A DNA stretch of 64,000 nt from Microbulbifer sp. VAAF005 (GTDB lineage: Bacteria > Pseudomonadota > Gammaproteobacteria > Pseudomonadales > Cellvibrionaceae), in contig NZ_CP120233.1 in the NCBI RefSeq assembly GCF_030012985.1, forward strand, positions 1,657,001-1,721,000, read 5' to 3'. The first letter of the stretch is position 1. Each line of letters begins with the position of its first letter. The notes below the pieces were generated by a model. That model searched no databases and was not told the origin of the DNA. It saw only the letters and a list, made by a program, of their open reading frames with translations. The position numbers were made by a program, and so were the translations under genes. Shown one piece after another: positions 1 through 10,900 of this stretch.

Positions 1-75
1 ACTCGCTGAAGTCGACCCCAAGAGTCCAGCCAATAGTAGAGAGAAGCTCGCACCCAATCGCTGATAAAGTGTCAT
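1..75 (-). CDS. N-terminus of an exported protein, cut by the window edge
   Basis: An open frame begins at an ATG read leftwards from position 75 and runs off the left edge after 25 codons. The visible residues begin MTLYQRLGASFSLLLAGLLG and continue STSAS, which looks like a Sec signal peptide (short basic start, Leu-rich core, small residues). A good Shine-Dalgarno (AAGGA) lies about 8 bases upstream of the ATG. It may be the second gene of a pair with the mini-protein at 129-281. The function cannot be told from this fragment. Confidence 0.6.
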   Translation of the reverse strand, partial: MTLYQRLGASFSLLLAGLLGSTSAS

Positions 76-128
76 TGTGATGTCCTTTTATTTTGCTCGG
101 GCTTGTTCCCAATTTTTAAATTGTCTTT

Positions 129-281
129 TTATATTGCCGAGACTGTTTTATGGCTTGCGAAAGGTATCTGGTTAATTAGTGCCAAGAATATGACTAATAG
201 CGCCACATAGATCTCCAGGGCGACAATGAAATTGACCAGCCGGTCAAGAAAGGCTTCTGAACTTAATGCAGTGTGATCCAT
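129..281 (-). CDS. 50-residue single-helix membrane mini-protein (hypothetical)
   Basis: This 50-codon frame encodes a protein starting MDHTALSSEAFLDRLVNFIV, followed by a strongly hydrophobic stretch (about residues 17-40) that would form one transmembrane helix and a short polar tail. The stop is 53 bases before the start of the next minus-strand gene, so the two could share a transcript. The ribosome site is weak (GAGAA close to the ATG). No family is recognised. The hydrophobic pattern argues for a real gene, but chance cannot be excluded. Confidence 0.4.
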   Translation of the reverse strand: MDHTALSSEAFLDRLVNFIVALEIYVALLVIFLALINQIPFASHKTVSAI

Positions 282-786
282 TTCTCAAAATCTCTAATTT
301 CCCAAGCCTAAACCGTGTCAAGTGAACCAGAGAGAAAGTGAGTAATGCTTACACAAATTTGAGATATAGCCCCCCAAAATTGAAAGATTGATATATTTGG
401 AGAAAGCAGGCTTCGTATAAAATTTGACTTAACCCATATAAAGTAAAGGAAATTATTTAAGTCTCATTTTTTATGTTTATACATATATCAAGATAGGTAA
501 TTAAGAATAAGCTATCTACCCAAAATAAATACACATTATATTTCTAGTACAAATTTTGGCGCGGAAGTTAAACACTTAGTAGAAATTTCGAGATATAAAT
601 ATATGCAGCAATCACCTTTGGGTAGAGAACAATGGTAGCCACTAAAGTTCCAAAAATATGGAAAGCTTACTTCCATCCTGAAAAGTTAGCCGGCAACAAC
701 TAGAAACCGTGAGAGCAATTTATATTGAGCATATTATCCACAGTTTACATAAACATCAGCAACCAAGCCTAAAGAGGGAATGAAAA
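282..786. other. AT-rich intergenic stretch, no gene seen
   Basis: About 500 bases between the mini-protein and the methyltransferase with stops in all frames. It should hold the promoters of both divergent units, but no convincing -35/-10 pair with good spacing could be singled out. Confidence 0.5.
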
Positions 787-1422
787 GTGATAGATTCAAA
801 AACATTTTGGGACAAAACTGCAGCCCGATACGAGAAAAGCCCAATAAGAGATTTAGATGCCTACAAAAGGAAACTGGCTATAACACAAGGGTATTTTAAA
901 TCAAACTGGTCTGTACTTGAGTTTGGATGTGGTACCGGCAGCACAGCAATTCAGCATTCACCATATGTGAACAACATTACTGCTACCGACATCTCTGATA
1001 AGATGCTGGAAATTGCCAAACAAAAAACGATAGATGCCTCAATAAAAAATATTATATTTCAGCAAGGAACGTTAGATACACTGAAGCTTACCAATGAGAG
1101 TTTTAATGCCATTTTAGGATTAAATATCCTACATCTACTGCAAGATATAGATACAGCAATAGCTAGAACCTATGAACTATTAAAGCCTGGAGGTATATTT
1201 ATTTCTAGCACAGTGTTACTCAAAAACAGCAATTGGAGACTTATATTGCCCATTATGCAGTTCTTAAAGTTAGCCCCTTATGTTAATCCACTTGACAAGC
1301 AAGACTTATCAAATAAACTCACTCAAGCTGGGTTTAGCATTGAAAAAGAGTGGCAGCCAGGAAAAGGGTCAGTATTTTTTGTTGCGAAAAAACAAGTCTC
1401 ACCCAATAAAACATCACCTTAA
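787..1422 (+). CDS. class I SAM-dependent methyltransferase
   Basis: A 211-residue protein with the Rossmann methyltransferase fold. Motif I is LEFGCGTGS near residues 45-53, an acidic ribose-binding position follows in TATDISDKM near residue 70, and a late LLKPGGIF motif sits near residue 138. It resembles the Methyltransf_11/25 group that methylates small molecules. The substrate cannot be read from sequence. The start is GTG, supported by AGAGGGA eight bases upstream. The gene stands alone in AT-rich DNA between hypothetical genes, with lower GC than the housekeeping genes further along, which may mean it was acquired. The family call is firm and the role is unknown. Confidence 0.8.
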   Translation: MIDSKTFWDKTAARYEKSPIRDLDAYKRKLAITQGYFKSNWSVLEFGCGTGSTAIQHSPYVNNITATDISDKMLEIAKQKTIDASIKNIIFQQGTLDTLKLTNESFNAILGLNILHLLQDIDTAIARTYELLKPGGIFISSTVLLKNSNWRLILPIMQFLKLAPYVNPLDKQDLSNKLTQAGFSIEKEWQPGKGSVFFVAKKQVSPNKTSP

Positions 1423-1585
1423 ATAATACTTAAGTTCACGCCACTAAACTCCTATAAACACTAAACAACCTACAATAACCATCCACCTGAAACCCCCAAA
1501 TTATTCGAGAGTTTCAAGCTCAACAAGCACAATTACTGGGATACTAATAATCCCTCAAATAAACTAATCACGAAGTAACTATGGA

Positions 1586-1906
1586 TTACTTAAAGCTAAT
1601 ACCCATAAAGTCACTGGTTTTATCGCCATCTAAATCGGTACATACAACATTATCGTCCGTATACCTGACCACAATACTTCTATCTGAGGTAATAGCAGCC
1701 ATCGTCATAGACAAAATTGAATTAAGCTGGCGATCGGTTGCTTGATCAGAAGTTTTGAAGATCCAATTTCCCTCTTCAAACTTCACCCAAACATTTTCGG
1801 CGTCAAGGCCAAGCCAAACATGCTCAGGGGTAAAGGTACACTCAGTCCAAGCAAGTGCTGAATTGGAAAAACCAATCGCAGCTAAAAATAAAAAAATCTT
1901 TTTCAT
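1586..1906 (-). CDS. small secreted protein, paralog of the 2526-2861 product
   Basis: A 106-residue protein with a clear Sec signal peptide (MKKIFLFLAAIGFSNSALA, cleavage expected after ALA), so the mature form of about 87 residues is periplasmic or secreted. The mature part has one Cys near each end (WTECTF and VVCTDLDG). Its second half has the pattern LNSILSMTMAA, a stretch of about 15 residues, then Asp-x-x-Val-x-Cys and a hydrophobic end. The same pattern recurs in the plus-strand product at 2526-2861, so the two are probably diverged copies. Both resemble small uncharacterised secreted proteins of marine gammaproteobacteria. No function is known to me. Confidence 0.7.
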   Translation of the reverse strand: MKKIFLFLAAIGFSNSALAWTECTFTPEHVWLGLDAENVWVKFEEGNWIFKTSDQATDRQLNSILSMTMAAITSDRSIVVRYTDDNVVCTDLDGDKTSDFMGISFK

Positions 1907-2525
1907 AACTAATACTCACTCTAGCTGACAGAATATAAATACTCACTTGCAAATACAAAACTGTAAAGGTTCAAAACCCGGATGAGATTACACCAACATT
2001 CACACCAAGTCACCCTTAAAACTATATTGTTCCTATATTAATCGCCACATGACTCAAAAGTGACAACTACCCTAATTGGTTTAGTCAAATACAGAGTAAT
2101 CTTATATTTTTGGACTGGAAAAAGAGGTGACGGCATCGCCCTGACAACATAACAGGTCAAAATCTATATAGTTCAAAAAAGGTACGGGAATCTTACTTCT
2201 AAATAGGACTATTTAACCAGTTAAGGCATAAAAACCCCTGAAGCCATCATCAACAACCTGAGAAAAAGGATGAAGTAATACAAATGTATAAACTAGAACG
2301 TACATTATATCCTGTTGACCACAATGAACAATCAAAACTTGAACCAGAAAAATACACCATCCGCAGAGCTGATGGATTAATGCGAACCAACATCATATAA
2401 TAGTAAAGTCTCCCACCTTACTCTAACTATCTGTGTATTAAGATACACAAAGTCAGAAGTTGCCGATAAAACTGTGGAATAGACAATTAACACAATCATA
2501 CCAAAAGCAGGGGCCAATATATATT
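1907..2525. other. AT-rich intergenic stretch with a doubtful 38-codon frame
   Basis: This gap separates two divergent secreted-protein genes and should contain both promoters. A 38-codon plus-strand frame at 2284-2400 (MYKLERTLYPVDHNEQ...) has an AAGGA too far upstream and no recognisable family. It could be a mini-protein or a gene relic. Nothing else is supported. Confidence 0.35.
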
Positions 2526-2861
2526 ATGAGATCTAAACTAGCAGCAATTCTAACAGCAGGTCTTCTAAGTACTCATAGCTATGCAGCAGAATACTCTGGG
2601 TGGACAACCATCGAACAGATTTCTCTTGGATGGGGCACTAAAAGAGTAAACCTAACACTAAAAGATGAAATGCCGGACCCACTTGATTGTAGCGATGCAG
2701 TGTACATGGTTCAGGCCGATGAAAGTGCACCGAATTTGGACCATATTCTTTCTATTGCCCTTAGCGCTCATACCGCAGGAAAAGAAGTAAATCTAATAAT
2801 AGATGATTCAAACTGTTCAGCTGGAGGAAACATTAAATTACTTTCCATTCTAATTAGATAA
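2526..2861 (+). CDS. small secreted protein, paralog of the 1586-1906 product
   Basis: A 111-residue protein whose first 20 residues (MRSKLAAILTAGLLSTHSYA) form a Sec signal peptide with a likely cut after SYA. The frame stays open upstream to a TTG at 2460, but only the ATG at 2526 puts the signal peptide at the N-terminus. The mature part has two Cys (LDCSDA and SNCSAG). Its second half, LDHILSIALSAHTAGKEVNL then DDSNCSAGG and a hydrophobic LLSILI end, matches the minus-strand neighbour in order and spacing. Function unknown. A long imperfect palindrome just downstream probably ends the transcript. Confidence 0.65.
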   Translation: MRSKLAAILTAGLLSTHSYAAEYSGWTTIEQISLGWGTKRVNLTLKDEMPDPLDCSDAVYMVQADESAPNLDHILSIALSAHTAGKEVNLIIDDSNCSAGGNIKLLSILIR

Positions 2862-2884
2862 TCAATAGAATTTAATGTAAAAAT

Positions 2885-2945
2885 ATCCAGATCAGAATAA
2901 GAATTTTTGTTTTAACAAAAGCTAATAAAAATTACTGATCTGGAT
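2885..2945 (+). terminator. long palindrome downstream of the secreted-protein gene
   Basis: Outer arms ATCCAGATCAG (2885-2895) and CTGATCTGGAT (2935-2945) are perfect complements. The AT-rich interior can also pair (AATTTTT with AAAAATT, and TTTTGTT with AACAAAA). The right arm is followed by TTTATC. The position 23 bases after the stop suggests a terminator, although the arms are unusually far apart. Confidence 0.5.
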
Positions 2946-3769
2946 TTATCAAATAAATATTAATGTTTGACAAGATTGAAATCATCCACTAACGGTCCAT
3001 CATCCTTTCATTCTACTAGAGTTTATTATAACTTAGTGTTTTATTAGGTGAGGCTACCCACACCAATCCAAACTATAAGTTGATCACAGATAAACGTCAT
3101 GGGCCTGTTATCCCTTAGAGGATTAAATTGGGCTCTATAAATTGGAGAGGTCAAAGCTAAGTCTCGCTCTTTTCATTTGAATCTAGAAAATAAACACACT
3201 CCGATCACAATGACAATTAACCAGAAAACGATTTAAATCAAAAAGGAATAAGCGCACAGCAAGCTCGAATGGACCCCCAAAAAACTACCACTTGTGGTTG
3301 GCGAGCGTATGTATGAACACGCTTAAGGGACTGCCCTTTCATTTAGATCTCAACTTGGTACTGGTGGAGTGGAGTGGGCAACATTTAGCCCCCAGAAAAT
3401 GCGGTGCTATTTTGAAGATATCTCCTCTACCTTCAAGCGGCTAGGCGTCTCACCAAAATACTGGCTCTACCTCAACCGAAACTTTGAAAGCCGATTTAAA
3501 ATCTTGGTGGGATCCGCAGAAGCGGTGCGGAAAGCCTGCTCTCCGCTCGATAAACGCTGGGTACATGGACTGCGAGACTGCCAACAATTTCTTAGTCCTA
3601 CACTCAGCTGAACCGCAAAACACCGATTTGCATTTATCGCCGAAGTACCAGCGCCCCAACCTGCCCCGCACTTTTTCACCTCTAAGATAACAACCTTATT
3701 TACGCCAGATCTCCGTCCACTTCGCTGTGAGTTGCCCAGCCGGCAGCCCTTTGGCACAGAAACTCTTAG
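2946..3769. other. unassigned stretch with short overlapping frames
   Basis: The first 400 bases are AT-rich with no gene. From about 3369 to 3757 base composition rises and short frames overlap on both strands (3369-3611 plus, 3450-3671 minus, 3467-3757 minus, 3484-3690 plus). None has a recognisable domain or a good ribosome site. The segment adjoins a truncated group II intron and may be a relic of the intron target or another mobile element. I do not call a gene. Confidence 0.4.
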
Positions 3770-4186
3770 TCAACGGCCACCTTCTAATCTATGGGTGTCC
3801 ATTTCCTCTTTTAAGCTTTCTCCATCAAGGCCCCGAGTTTCTTTGCGGCTGATGCTTTTATAAGCTTCGGCCAATAGTCGCGGGGTGAGATGGTGGAATA
3901 AGTTAGTGAACCGTTCCTTGCGCTGCGCTTTTGCACGAGTGTGTAGACGCTCCAGCCCCGACGACCCTGCGGCTGCGCTCTGAGTCGCAGTCAGATCCGG
4001 CACAGAACGCCATTTCTTATCGTTAGATCCCTTCGCTCCACCGGCTCCGCCATGCGGCACTTTATTAGTTAGCACTTTGTTCACCGGGTTCTTCACTACT
4101 ATGGATCTATCTGACTTCCTGAAGGCGTAAATGCCCGGCCTTTGCCTAACTGGCTTCGCCGGACCCGACCCGTGCGGGACACGCAC
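3770..4186 (-). pseudogene. truncated group II intron reverse transcriptase/maturase
   Basis: The 138-codon frame matches only the N-terminal part of bacterial group II intron-encoded proteins. It has the RKSDRSIVVKNPVNK lead, a Gly/Lys-rich spacer, a TQS motif, then GLERLHTRAKAQRKERFTNL, HHLTPRLLAEAYKSI and RGLDGESLKE, which is the RT-0/RT-1 entry region. Intact proteins of this family run past 400 residues. Here the frame leaves homology right after DGESLKE and stops 12 residues later, so the palm with the YADD site, the maturase domain and any endonuclease domain are absent. It cannot be an active reverse transcriptase. The exact start codon is uncertain. Confidence 0.75.
3792..3808 (+). 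repeat. 17-bp direct repeat, copy at the truncated end of the intron
   Basis: TGGGTGTCCATTTCCTC is identical to 4500-4516. On the minus strand this copy lies within the last codons of the truncated RT frame (encoding EEMDT). Confidence 0.85.
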
Positions 4187-4499
4187 GAATCACCTACAGG
4201 ATCTCCCGAGTTCCGCGCAAAAGACATCAGTACATGCATCAGGTCAAATGACTCCGGAGACCGATGTAGATACTCGCAAGAAACGCATCTACCTCTGTTG
4301 CCTTCCCCATCACCCAACAAGGTCGGCGATCTCAAATCTTGTTTTCGGAGCTCAATACTGAGCCTGCACCTTCCCCTGTCAACGCTTAACCCTGGCCGTT
4401 ACCGGACAGCGCCCATGACTCGGGGCCCCAGCGGCTTGCTAAACCTTACCGGGTAGAGGGCTTTCACCTCCAATCTTTTGCCGATTTATCTCGGCGCAC
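3792..4499 (-). mobile_element. 5' fragment of a group II intron
   Basis: Read on the minus strand, the element begins at 4499 with GTGCGCC, fitting the GUGYG 5' end of group II introns. It continues through a domain-I-like leader of paired GC-rich segments into the truncated reverse transcriptase. No domain V signature (the GAGCCGT...ACGGTTC type hairpin) is visible downstream, so the 3' half is missing and the intron should not splice. A 17-base direct repeat bounds the fragment. The 5' boundary is reasonably sure; the 3' boundary is where homology ends. Confidence 0.65.
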
Positions 4500-4516
4500 T
4501 GGGTGTCCATTTCCTC
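4500..4516 (+). repeat. 17-bp direct repeat, copy abutting the intron 5' end
   Basis: Identical to 3792-3808. On the minus strand it ends exactly one base before the intron's first G, where the 5' exon (intron-binding site) should lie. Confidence 0.85.
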
Positions 4517-4568
4517 CTCGATTGAGGTGTATGACACGAAGTTGGTTTTTATTGTGGGTTAAATAAAA

Positions 4569-4588
4569 AAGCCCGCGAATGCGGGCTT
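4569..4588 (-). terminator. Rho-independent terminator of the toxin-immunity unit
   Basis: AAGCCCGC / GCGGGCTT form a perfect 8-bp stem with a four-base loop. On the minus strand a T-run follows. It lies 5 bases after the immunity gene stop. The plus-strand side lacks a strong T-run. Confidence 0.85.
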
Positions 4589-4593
4589 AATTA

Positions 4594-4998
4594 CTATGAG
4601 TAAAAATACAAGTTGCAGTAAGGGTGATCTAACTTTTTGATCAATTCCTGAGATACCGCCTCGGCAAAATCTTTTTTAAGATTTTCTTCCGAGTATGCGG
4701 GATATTTCTGCGGACAGCTAGAGATATAACCAGACAACCGCCATAGATCAAAACCATCACTCCTATTATCAGGCCCAAAATCAAAATCAACTTCGCAATC
4801 ATTAAAAATTAATAAACAACCGATTCCATGAAATTGATATTCAACGCCACTAGGGAAACTACCTGATTGAGGTAGTTTTTTATCGCGCCAAGCCTCCAGC
4901 GGTGGCATTTCTCCAACTTCTTTTTTAAATAGAGAAATACCTTTTCCCACTGCCGCGAGATAATCATCAACAACTTTTTTAAATTCTACGCTAATCAT
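4594..4998 (-). CDS. probable immunity protein for the RHS toxin (DUF6896-like)
   Basis: A 134-residue cytosolic protein with no signal peptide or helix-forming membrane segment. Its central VDFDFGPDNRSDGFDLWRL stretch resembles small proteins filed as DUF6896, often found beside polymorphic toxins. The start overlaps the toxin stop by four bases (ATGA), so translation is coupled, the usual toxin-then-immunity arrangement. A strong terminator follows at once, closing a two-gene unit. The immunity role is inferred from position and size; the family match is from memory of the motif. Confidence 0.65.
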   Translation of the reverse strand: MISVEFKKVVDDYLAAVGKGISLFKKEVGEMPPLEAWRDKKLPQSGSFPSGVEYQFHGIGCLLIFNDCEVDFDFGPDNRSDGFDLWRLSGYISSCPQKYPAYSEENLKKDFAEAVSQELIKKLDHPYCNLYFYS

Positions 4999-7900
4999 CT
5001 TCTTGGAGGTCTCAATCTATCAGGGCCTACTGAATCAGCGGACTTCAAAACATCATCAAGGCTATTAAAACTGCTCGGGTGATTCGCAATATCATCGACT
5101 ACATTAACGTTCACATTTGTGCCTGTTCTCCTTGCAGCGGCTGCACGATGGTGGCCATCAATAATAAAACGTTGACCATTATGTTCAACTACGTCAATCC
5201 CATCTCCAACAAAGCCATCTTGCCTCATGCTATCGGAAATTTTATCGACTTTTTTCGATGATGTTTTACCCGAAATACTATGAGTGCGTTGCAAAGTATT
5301 TGGATCTACACTCTTTGTAACCTGCGACAAAGAATCCTCAAGCTTCTCCTCCTGCTTCTCAAGCTTCGAGACCATATTGACTGCTTTCAGAGGCTTTACG
5401 ACAGTCTGTGCTGCCTTAGAAAGGGCCCCGCCTAGATTTCCTGCTGCCGCTTCATCTACCGCATGCAAAGCATCAGCAACAAACACCTCAAATATCGTGG
5501 TGAACCCAACATAGGCAAATGCCCCTGAGAACCCTCCTTGTTGAATACCATAATCCTGGATCTTATGGAGGTTGCGCATGGCCGCGTCATAGGCGCCAAG
5601 ATTATCGATCCAAAAACTTCCATTCTCAGGTGGATGACCAATCACTATGATTTCGCCATCATCAAGAACCCCTGGGTCATTGAAACGATGAGTAGACTGC
5701 TCACTATTACCAACTACATAGTAGCCACTGGGATCAACAAAGCTGAGCGGGTTGTTAAAGGTATAGGTATACCGGTTGAAGCTCTGGCTATTGTAAGGCG
5801 ACTGGATAAACAGGTCCGCGCTCATAAAGCGGCCAATGACTGGATCATAGACCCGCCCATTCATATGCACCAAAGAGAGCTGATCCAGCATTTCATGGCC
5901 GGTGTAACCCTTTGTGGTCGGTAGAGCCTCTGGGTCACCACCAGTTGGGTCGCCATCACTCCAATCATCCAGGCGGCGCAATCCAAATGGGCTGTAGGCT
6001 AACCGCTCCACCAAGTTGCCATCGGCATCGGTAATACTCTCTACAGACCCCTGGTGATCGAGGTGCATATAGAGTATTTGTGTATCGCCGGAATCAGCTT
6101 CACTGTGCAAAAGGTAGCTACCCAGGTAGCTCTTTTGGGTGGTGTCACTCTCCCCAACCACTACTTCATACTGGCCTCCCGCCAGGTAGTAAGTAGTTAC
6201 TGAATCATTGACCTGCTTATAGCGAGCGCGGTCCGGACCATAACTGAAGTAGGTACTATCGATACGGGTGGGCTTGTTAAATACATCGTACTCCGCAGCA
6301 ACACCTGCCCGACTCGTCATATTGCCGTAAACGTCGTACTGGTATGAAAGACCGCCCGCTTCAGTTACCGCATGGACGCCAGCATTACCGCTACGCTCGT
6401 ATTTAAGGGTGCCCACATCGGTACGGGAGGTCAGATTGCCCAGGTCATCATAACCGTAATTGATAACCCGACTGCCAGAGGAAAGGCCCGTGGTACTCGC
6501 TTTAGTCAGGCGGTTAAGGTCATCAAAAGTAAAGCTCTCAACAATCGCTTCCTGCGCGGAACCCGCACTGTCCTCTCTGCTGCTGGCCCGATTCAGCAGG
6601 TTGCCCATGCTGTCATATTGATAACTTAGGGATTGGACATTGCCGGTAACCGTACCCCCCAGGTTTCCATCTCCGGTAATAATTCCGGTTAACAAGCCAC
6701 TGTCGCTATCGTAAATACTTTTACTGACCAGGCCATTACCGTACTGCTGATAAATCAGGTTGCCCCGCTCATCCTCAGTATCATCCGCCTGCCACAGCAA
6801 GGCCGGGGCACTGAGATCGGTAATATCGTAGGCGTACAGCGGGAAACCTTTGCTGTCATAGCTATGCTCAACAGCAAACCCTCCAGGATAAGTAACCGAT
6901 TGCTCCCGGCTGAAAGCATCGTAACTATAAGAAAAACTCTTTGTGCCCAGCCCAGTGATTGTTGTCGATATCTGGTCGACTCGTGTCAGACTGTCGTAAT
7001 GATAGGATTCACTAAAGTCCGCCTTGGATTTACTACTGAGCAGACCGTACTTGGTTGTATCGTAAACCCAGCTACTGGTCTCAGACGTATTATCTGCCGC
7101 AATATCTATACGGGAGGTAACCCGGCCCAGTAAATCAAACTCCTGGATAAAATACTTTTCATTAGCCGTTCCCTGCGCCCAAGTCTGCCTGCGCAACTGA
7201 CCCAGCCCATCGTATTCAAAGTTGAGCTGTCCCGAGTCGGGGTCTTGCATCTGAATCTTATTGCCAGACAAGTCGTAATCAATAGAAATCCGACTATTCG
7301 AATCACCATTAACTTCAGTTTGCACCAGGTTACCCTGGCTATCGTACTCATAGGAGATAGGCGTGCCGTTGGCATCGACTACACGAACAACCTGCCCCAA
7401 ACTATTCAAGTAGGTGTAGTGCTCTTGCTGGCTACTGCCTCCATCACCATCTTCTACCGTCACCGTACGCTTTATTTTTTGTGCGTAAGTGCTGTCGCTA
7501 CTGTAACTAATTACAAGGCTGCCACCTGCATCACGCTGCTTGGTCTCCATCCGCGACAGCTCGTCATAGGTATAAGTCGTCCAGGCCGTCGCTGAGCTTC
7601 CAGTAAAAGGTTCTGACTCACGGTAGACTTGGCCAGCCGCATTGTATTCAGTATCCACTTTAACGCTGCCGCCACTCATGGTGAGTTGCTCACTGCGCAC
7701 CTCTCGCCCCAGCATATCGTAGTAGGCCGCTGAGGTCGGAGCGCCGAGATAGCCTGGCAGCGCGTCATTGGTTACCTCAGAAATTACCGCATATACAGCG
7801 TCTGCAGGGCAGGATACCTCACCAGAGTCACAGAAATAACGGAAAATTTCTGTGTAGGTGCCATCTGCAGACTGCTCAACCTCAGCACGGCCAAATGCGT

Positions 7901-10900
7901 CATACAGCGTAGTTTGGGTCAGCCCGTTGGCATCGGTAGTAGAGTTAACCAGGCCATACCGTGTGTCATAGGTTAAGGTGCCGGTATGGTCCAGTGCATT
8001 TTTTACAGTCTGGGGATAGAGCTGGTCCAGGAAATCACTGAGCGTTTCAATGGAGCGGCTACTTACATTGCCGCCATCGATATCGCCACCGGTAATCTTG
8101 GTATTGGTCACCAAGCCTTGGCTATTGCGTGTGTAAGTACTTTGCAGCCAGTTATCCTCGCCTACAAACTCCTTACTGACCGCTACCGCCAGCGTATCAG
8201 GTTCTGCAGTGTAGGAATGGGTATAGGAACGCTGGTCAGAGCTACTGCCATTATTGGTAGTTACCGTACGGCTATCTACAAAGGAAATCAGCCAGTCACT
8301 TTCATTCGGGGAAACACTACTAACTGTTTTCTTAGTGCCCTCCACCCCAGTCACCGTACTGCCAGAGAGGCCTGCACCGGAGGTTAAAGTAACTGTTAGC
8401 GAATTTCCGTAGGCATCAAAACTGCTCTCTGCTTTGCTAACTTTTAAAGGAGACGATGCACTACTCGTTGTTAAGCCGTATTCACGGGTAATACTATCGG
8501 CCAAATAGGGGAAGCGATCATTACTGCTATGTAGCTTATAGCTATTATCGATTATCTCTACCAGCTTGCCATTGGAGTTTTTAATCGTCTTGGAAGACAA
8601 AAATCCAGTGTAGGGAAACTCTTGCAAGTATTCGCTGGTTGTAACCAAATCGGAAACAGCATCTTCAACTATCTGCTCTTCAAAGCCCAAGAAACCACGA
8701 CCGTATAGATCGCGCTTGAATCCCTTATAGTGATAATAACGATTTCTATCTCCTCCTAAGCCATCACTGGTTTCCGTTTGGTAAACCACATAGTGGCCAC
8801 TGACATCATTAATAGCCGGAAAATCAGAGCCCTGTACACTGGTATATACGCTACCGCCATTCACTATACGACTAGATATCAGGGGGCTGTATGAAAATTC
8901 TACGCCGGCACCAAGACTGTTAGTGGCACTCTTTAAGAGATCAGTCCTACTCTCAGCTCCCATTAATAATTGAACAGGGTCTCCAGCTCCCCCAACCTCA
9001 GATGGAGCCGCCCTACTATAGTAAACATCTGCTTGGCCATCGCTATTGATATCAAATATCACTGGAGGATTATCTTCAGAGATATCGTAATCCAACAGGT
9101 GCTCCAGAATCCCACCAAAGGGGTCAACATCGAGCTCTACAAAAGTTGGAGTTGCCTGCCCCTGCGAATCGGTTACTTGTGTCGACAGCAATACTCTCCA
9201 GGCCGATCCATCCGCCTTCTGAGCGACAATATCCATTAACCCATCGCGGTTATAGTCCATCGGGAAGGACACCTGGTTTTGGTGATCACCAGTACTAATA
9301 CCTGTGTCAATTTCATCACCAAATGTACCGCCTTCGTTTAAATAGATCCGCCAGCTACCGTTTGTTGCACCATCATCTGTAATTCGGACCAAGAAGTCTT
9401 GCAGTCCATCGCCATTAATATCGGTAAATATACCGTTATAGTTAGTGTCGTAATGCTTGTGTTTCGTCGTTTTTATATGCCACTTATTAGTCCTAAAAAT
9501 TGACCGGTTTGTGCCTGACAACTCGGAGACCTGCACGATATCAACATCTTCACCATCACCGCGCGGTAAAATCGGTGTGGAGTCATATTCCAGAACTCCA
9601 TCACCCTTGTTTCTAAGAATGTAGCGCCCACTACTGCTATGAACAGAAAGATCTAGCAGACCGTCATTATCTATATCAACAACCAAGGGGCTTCTTGTGC
9701 TGAAACGATCCGAACTCCCGTACATGGAGCCATCACCTTTATCAACAAAATTATCCCCGCCATCATCCCATTCAGCGTCATTCCTCAACCATACAGAACC
9801 ACCAAACCCGATACGACTTAGGAAAAAGTCATCGCGACCATCACTATTAAAATCCGCAACTACCACAGTGGCCTGAGAGGACACCATATTGGCGCAACAG
9901 TCATCATCTTTAGGGAAAACCTTGGTAATTGTAGAGTTACCAGAACCATCGAGATCAAATCGGACTACATGTAACGCTAAATATGCTTGGCCTGTAGGAG
10001 CAACGGACCGATCCCCCAACAGCATCCCGTACTCACTACCAAGCCTAATGGGCTGAACGATATCCCCATCATCGGTGCCCTCTGTAATGACACCATCTGC
10101 CGTAGTAACCGCTGTAGAAGTAAAACAACCCTCCTCAGTCCCCCGAGCAACAAACCAACTATCACCCTTAAAAACAATGTCCTTAATACCATCATTATCG
10201 ACATCCATAATCAAAGGAGATACAGAACGGAGGTAATCAGCTGGATCATTTTCACAGTGGCTAAAATCTGAGCTCTCAAAGCCCATCTCACCATCTTGCC
10301 AAGCAAAAGTAGTCGGGCGCGCGCAATCCTGGGTCACCCCATCATCGCGATACCCACATTCGGTTATACCCGCTAAGCGATATCGATGAGTAATACCGCC
10401 ACGCTCATAGTGCAGGTTATATTCCCGCACAGGGGTTCCACTGGTAGAGCTTGAGGGATTGGTAACATCAATATAGGTGGTTACAGATGTAAGAAGCTTA
10501 CTGGTGACGATACTGCCACCATCGCCATAACCCCAGGGGCGATCTGTCAGATAGCTGGCACTACCAGTCTCGCGATCTTCATATTCAAAACGCACAGCTG
10601 AATCGGGACTATAATCCACTCGCTGGGGATAAAACTCACCAGAAGAATTATCCTCGTAATAGGTAACCGTATAACTATTACCAAAACGGTCGGTTACTTT
10701 ATTGACAGCCCAGGTACCTATAGGACCGCTGGATTGGCCTGGGGCCTCTACCCGACTATCGGAAGTATTACCAAATTCCAGAATCAGGCCACTTCGGGTC
10801 CAGGCTTTAAAATACTTGGGGCCATTACTTTGTGAACCACTGGAAACAATTTTGGTAAATACATCAATCTCAGTGCGGTACTCTGTACCGCTTGCCCAGT

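Noticed and set aside
3369..3757. Overlapping frames on both strands, possibly a mobile element relic
   Set aside because: No family could be recognised, and several frames compete; not called as a gene.
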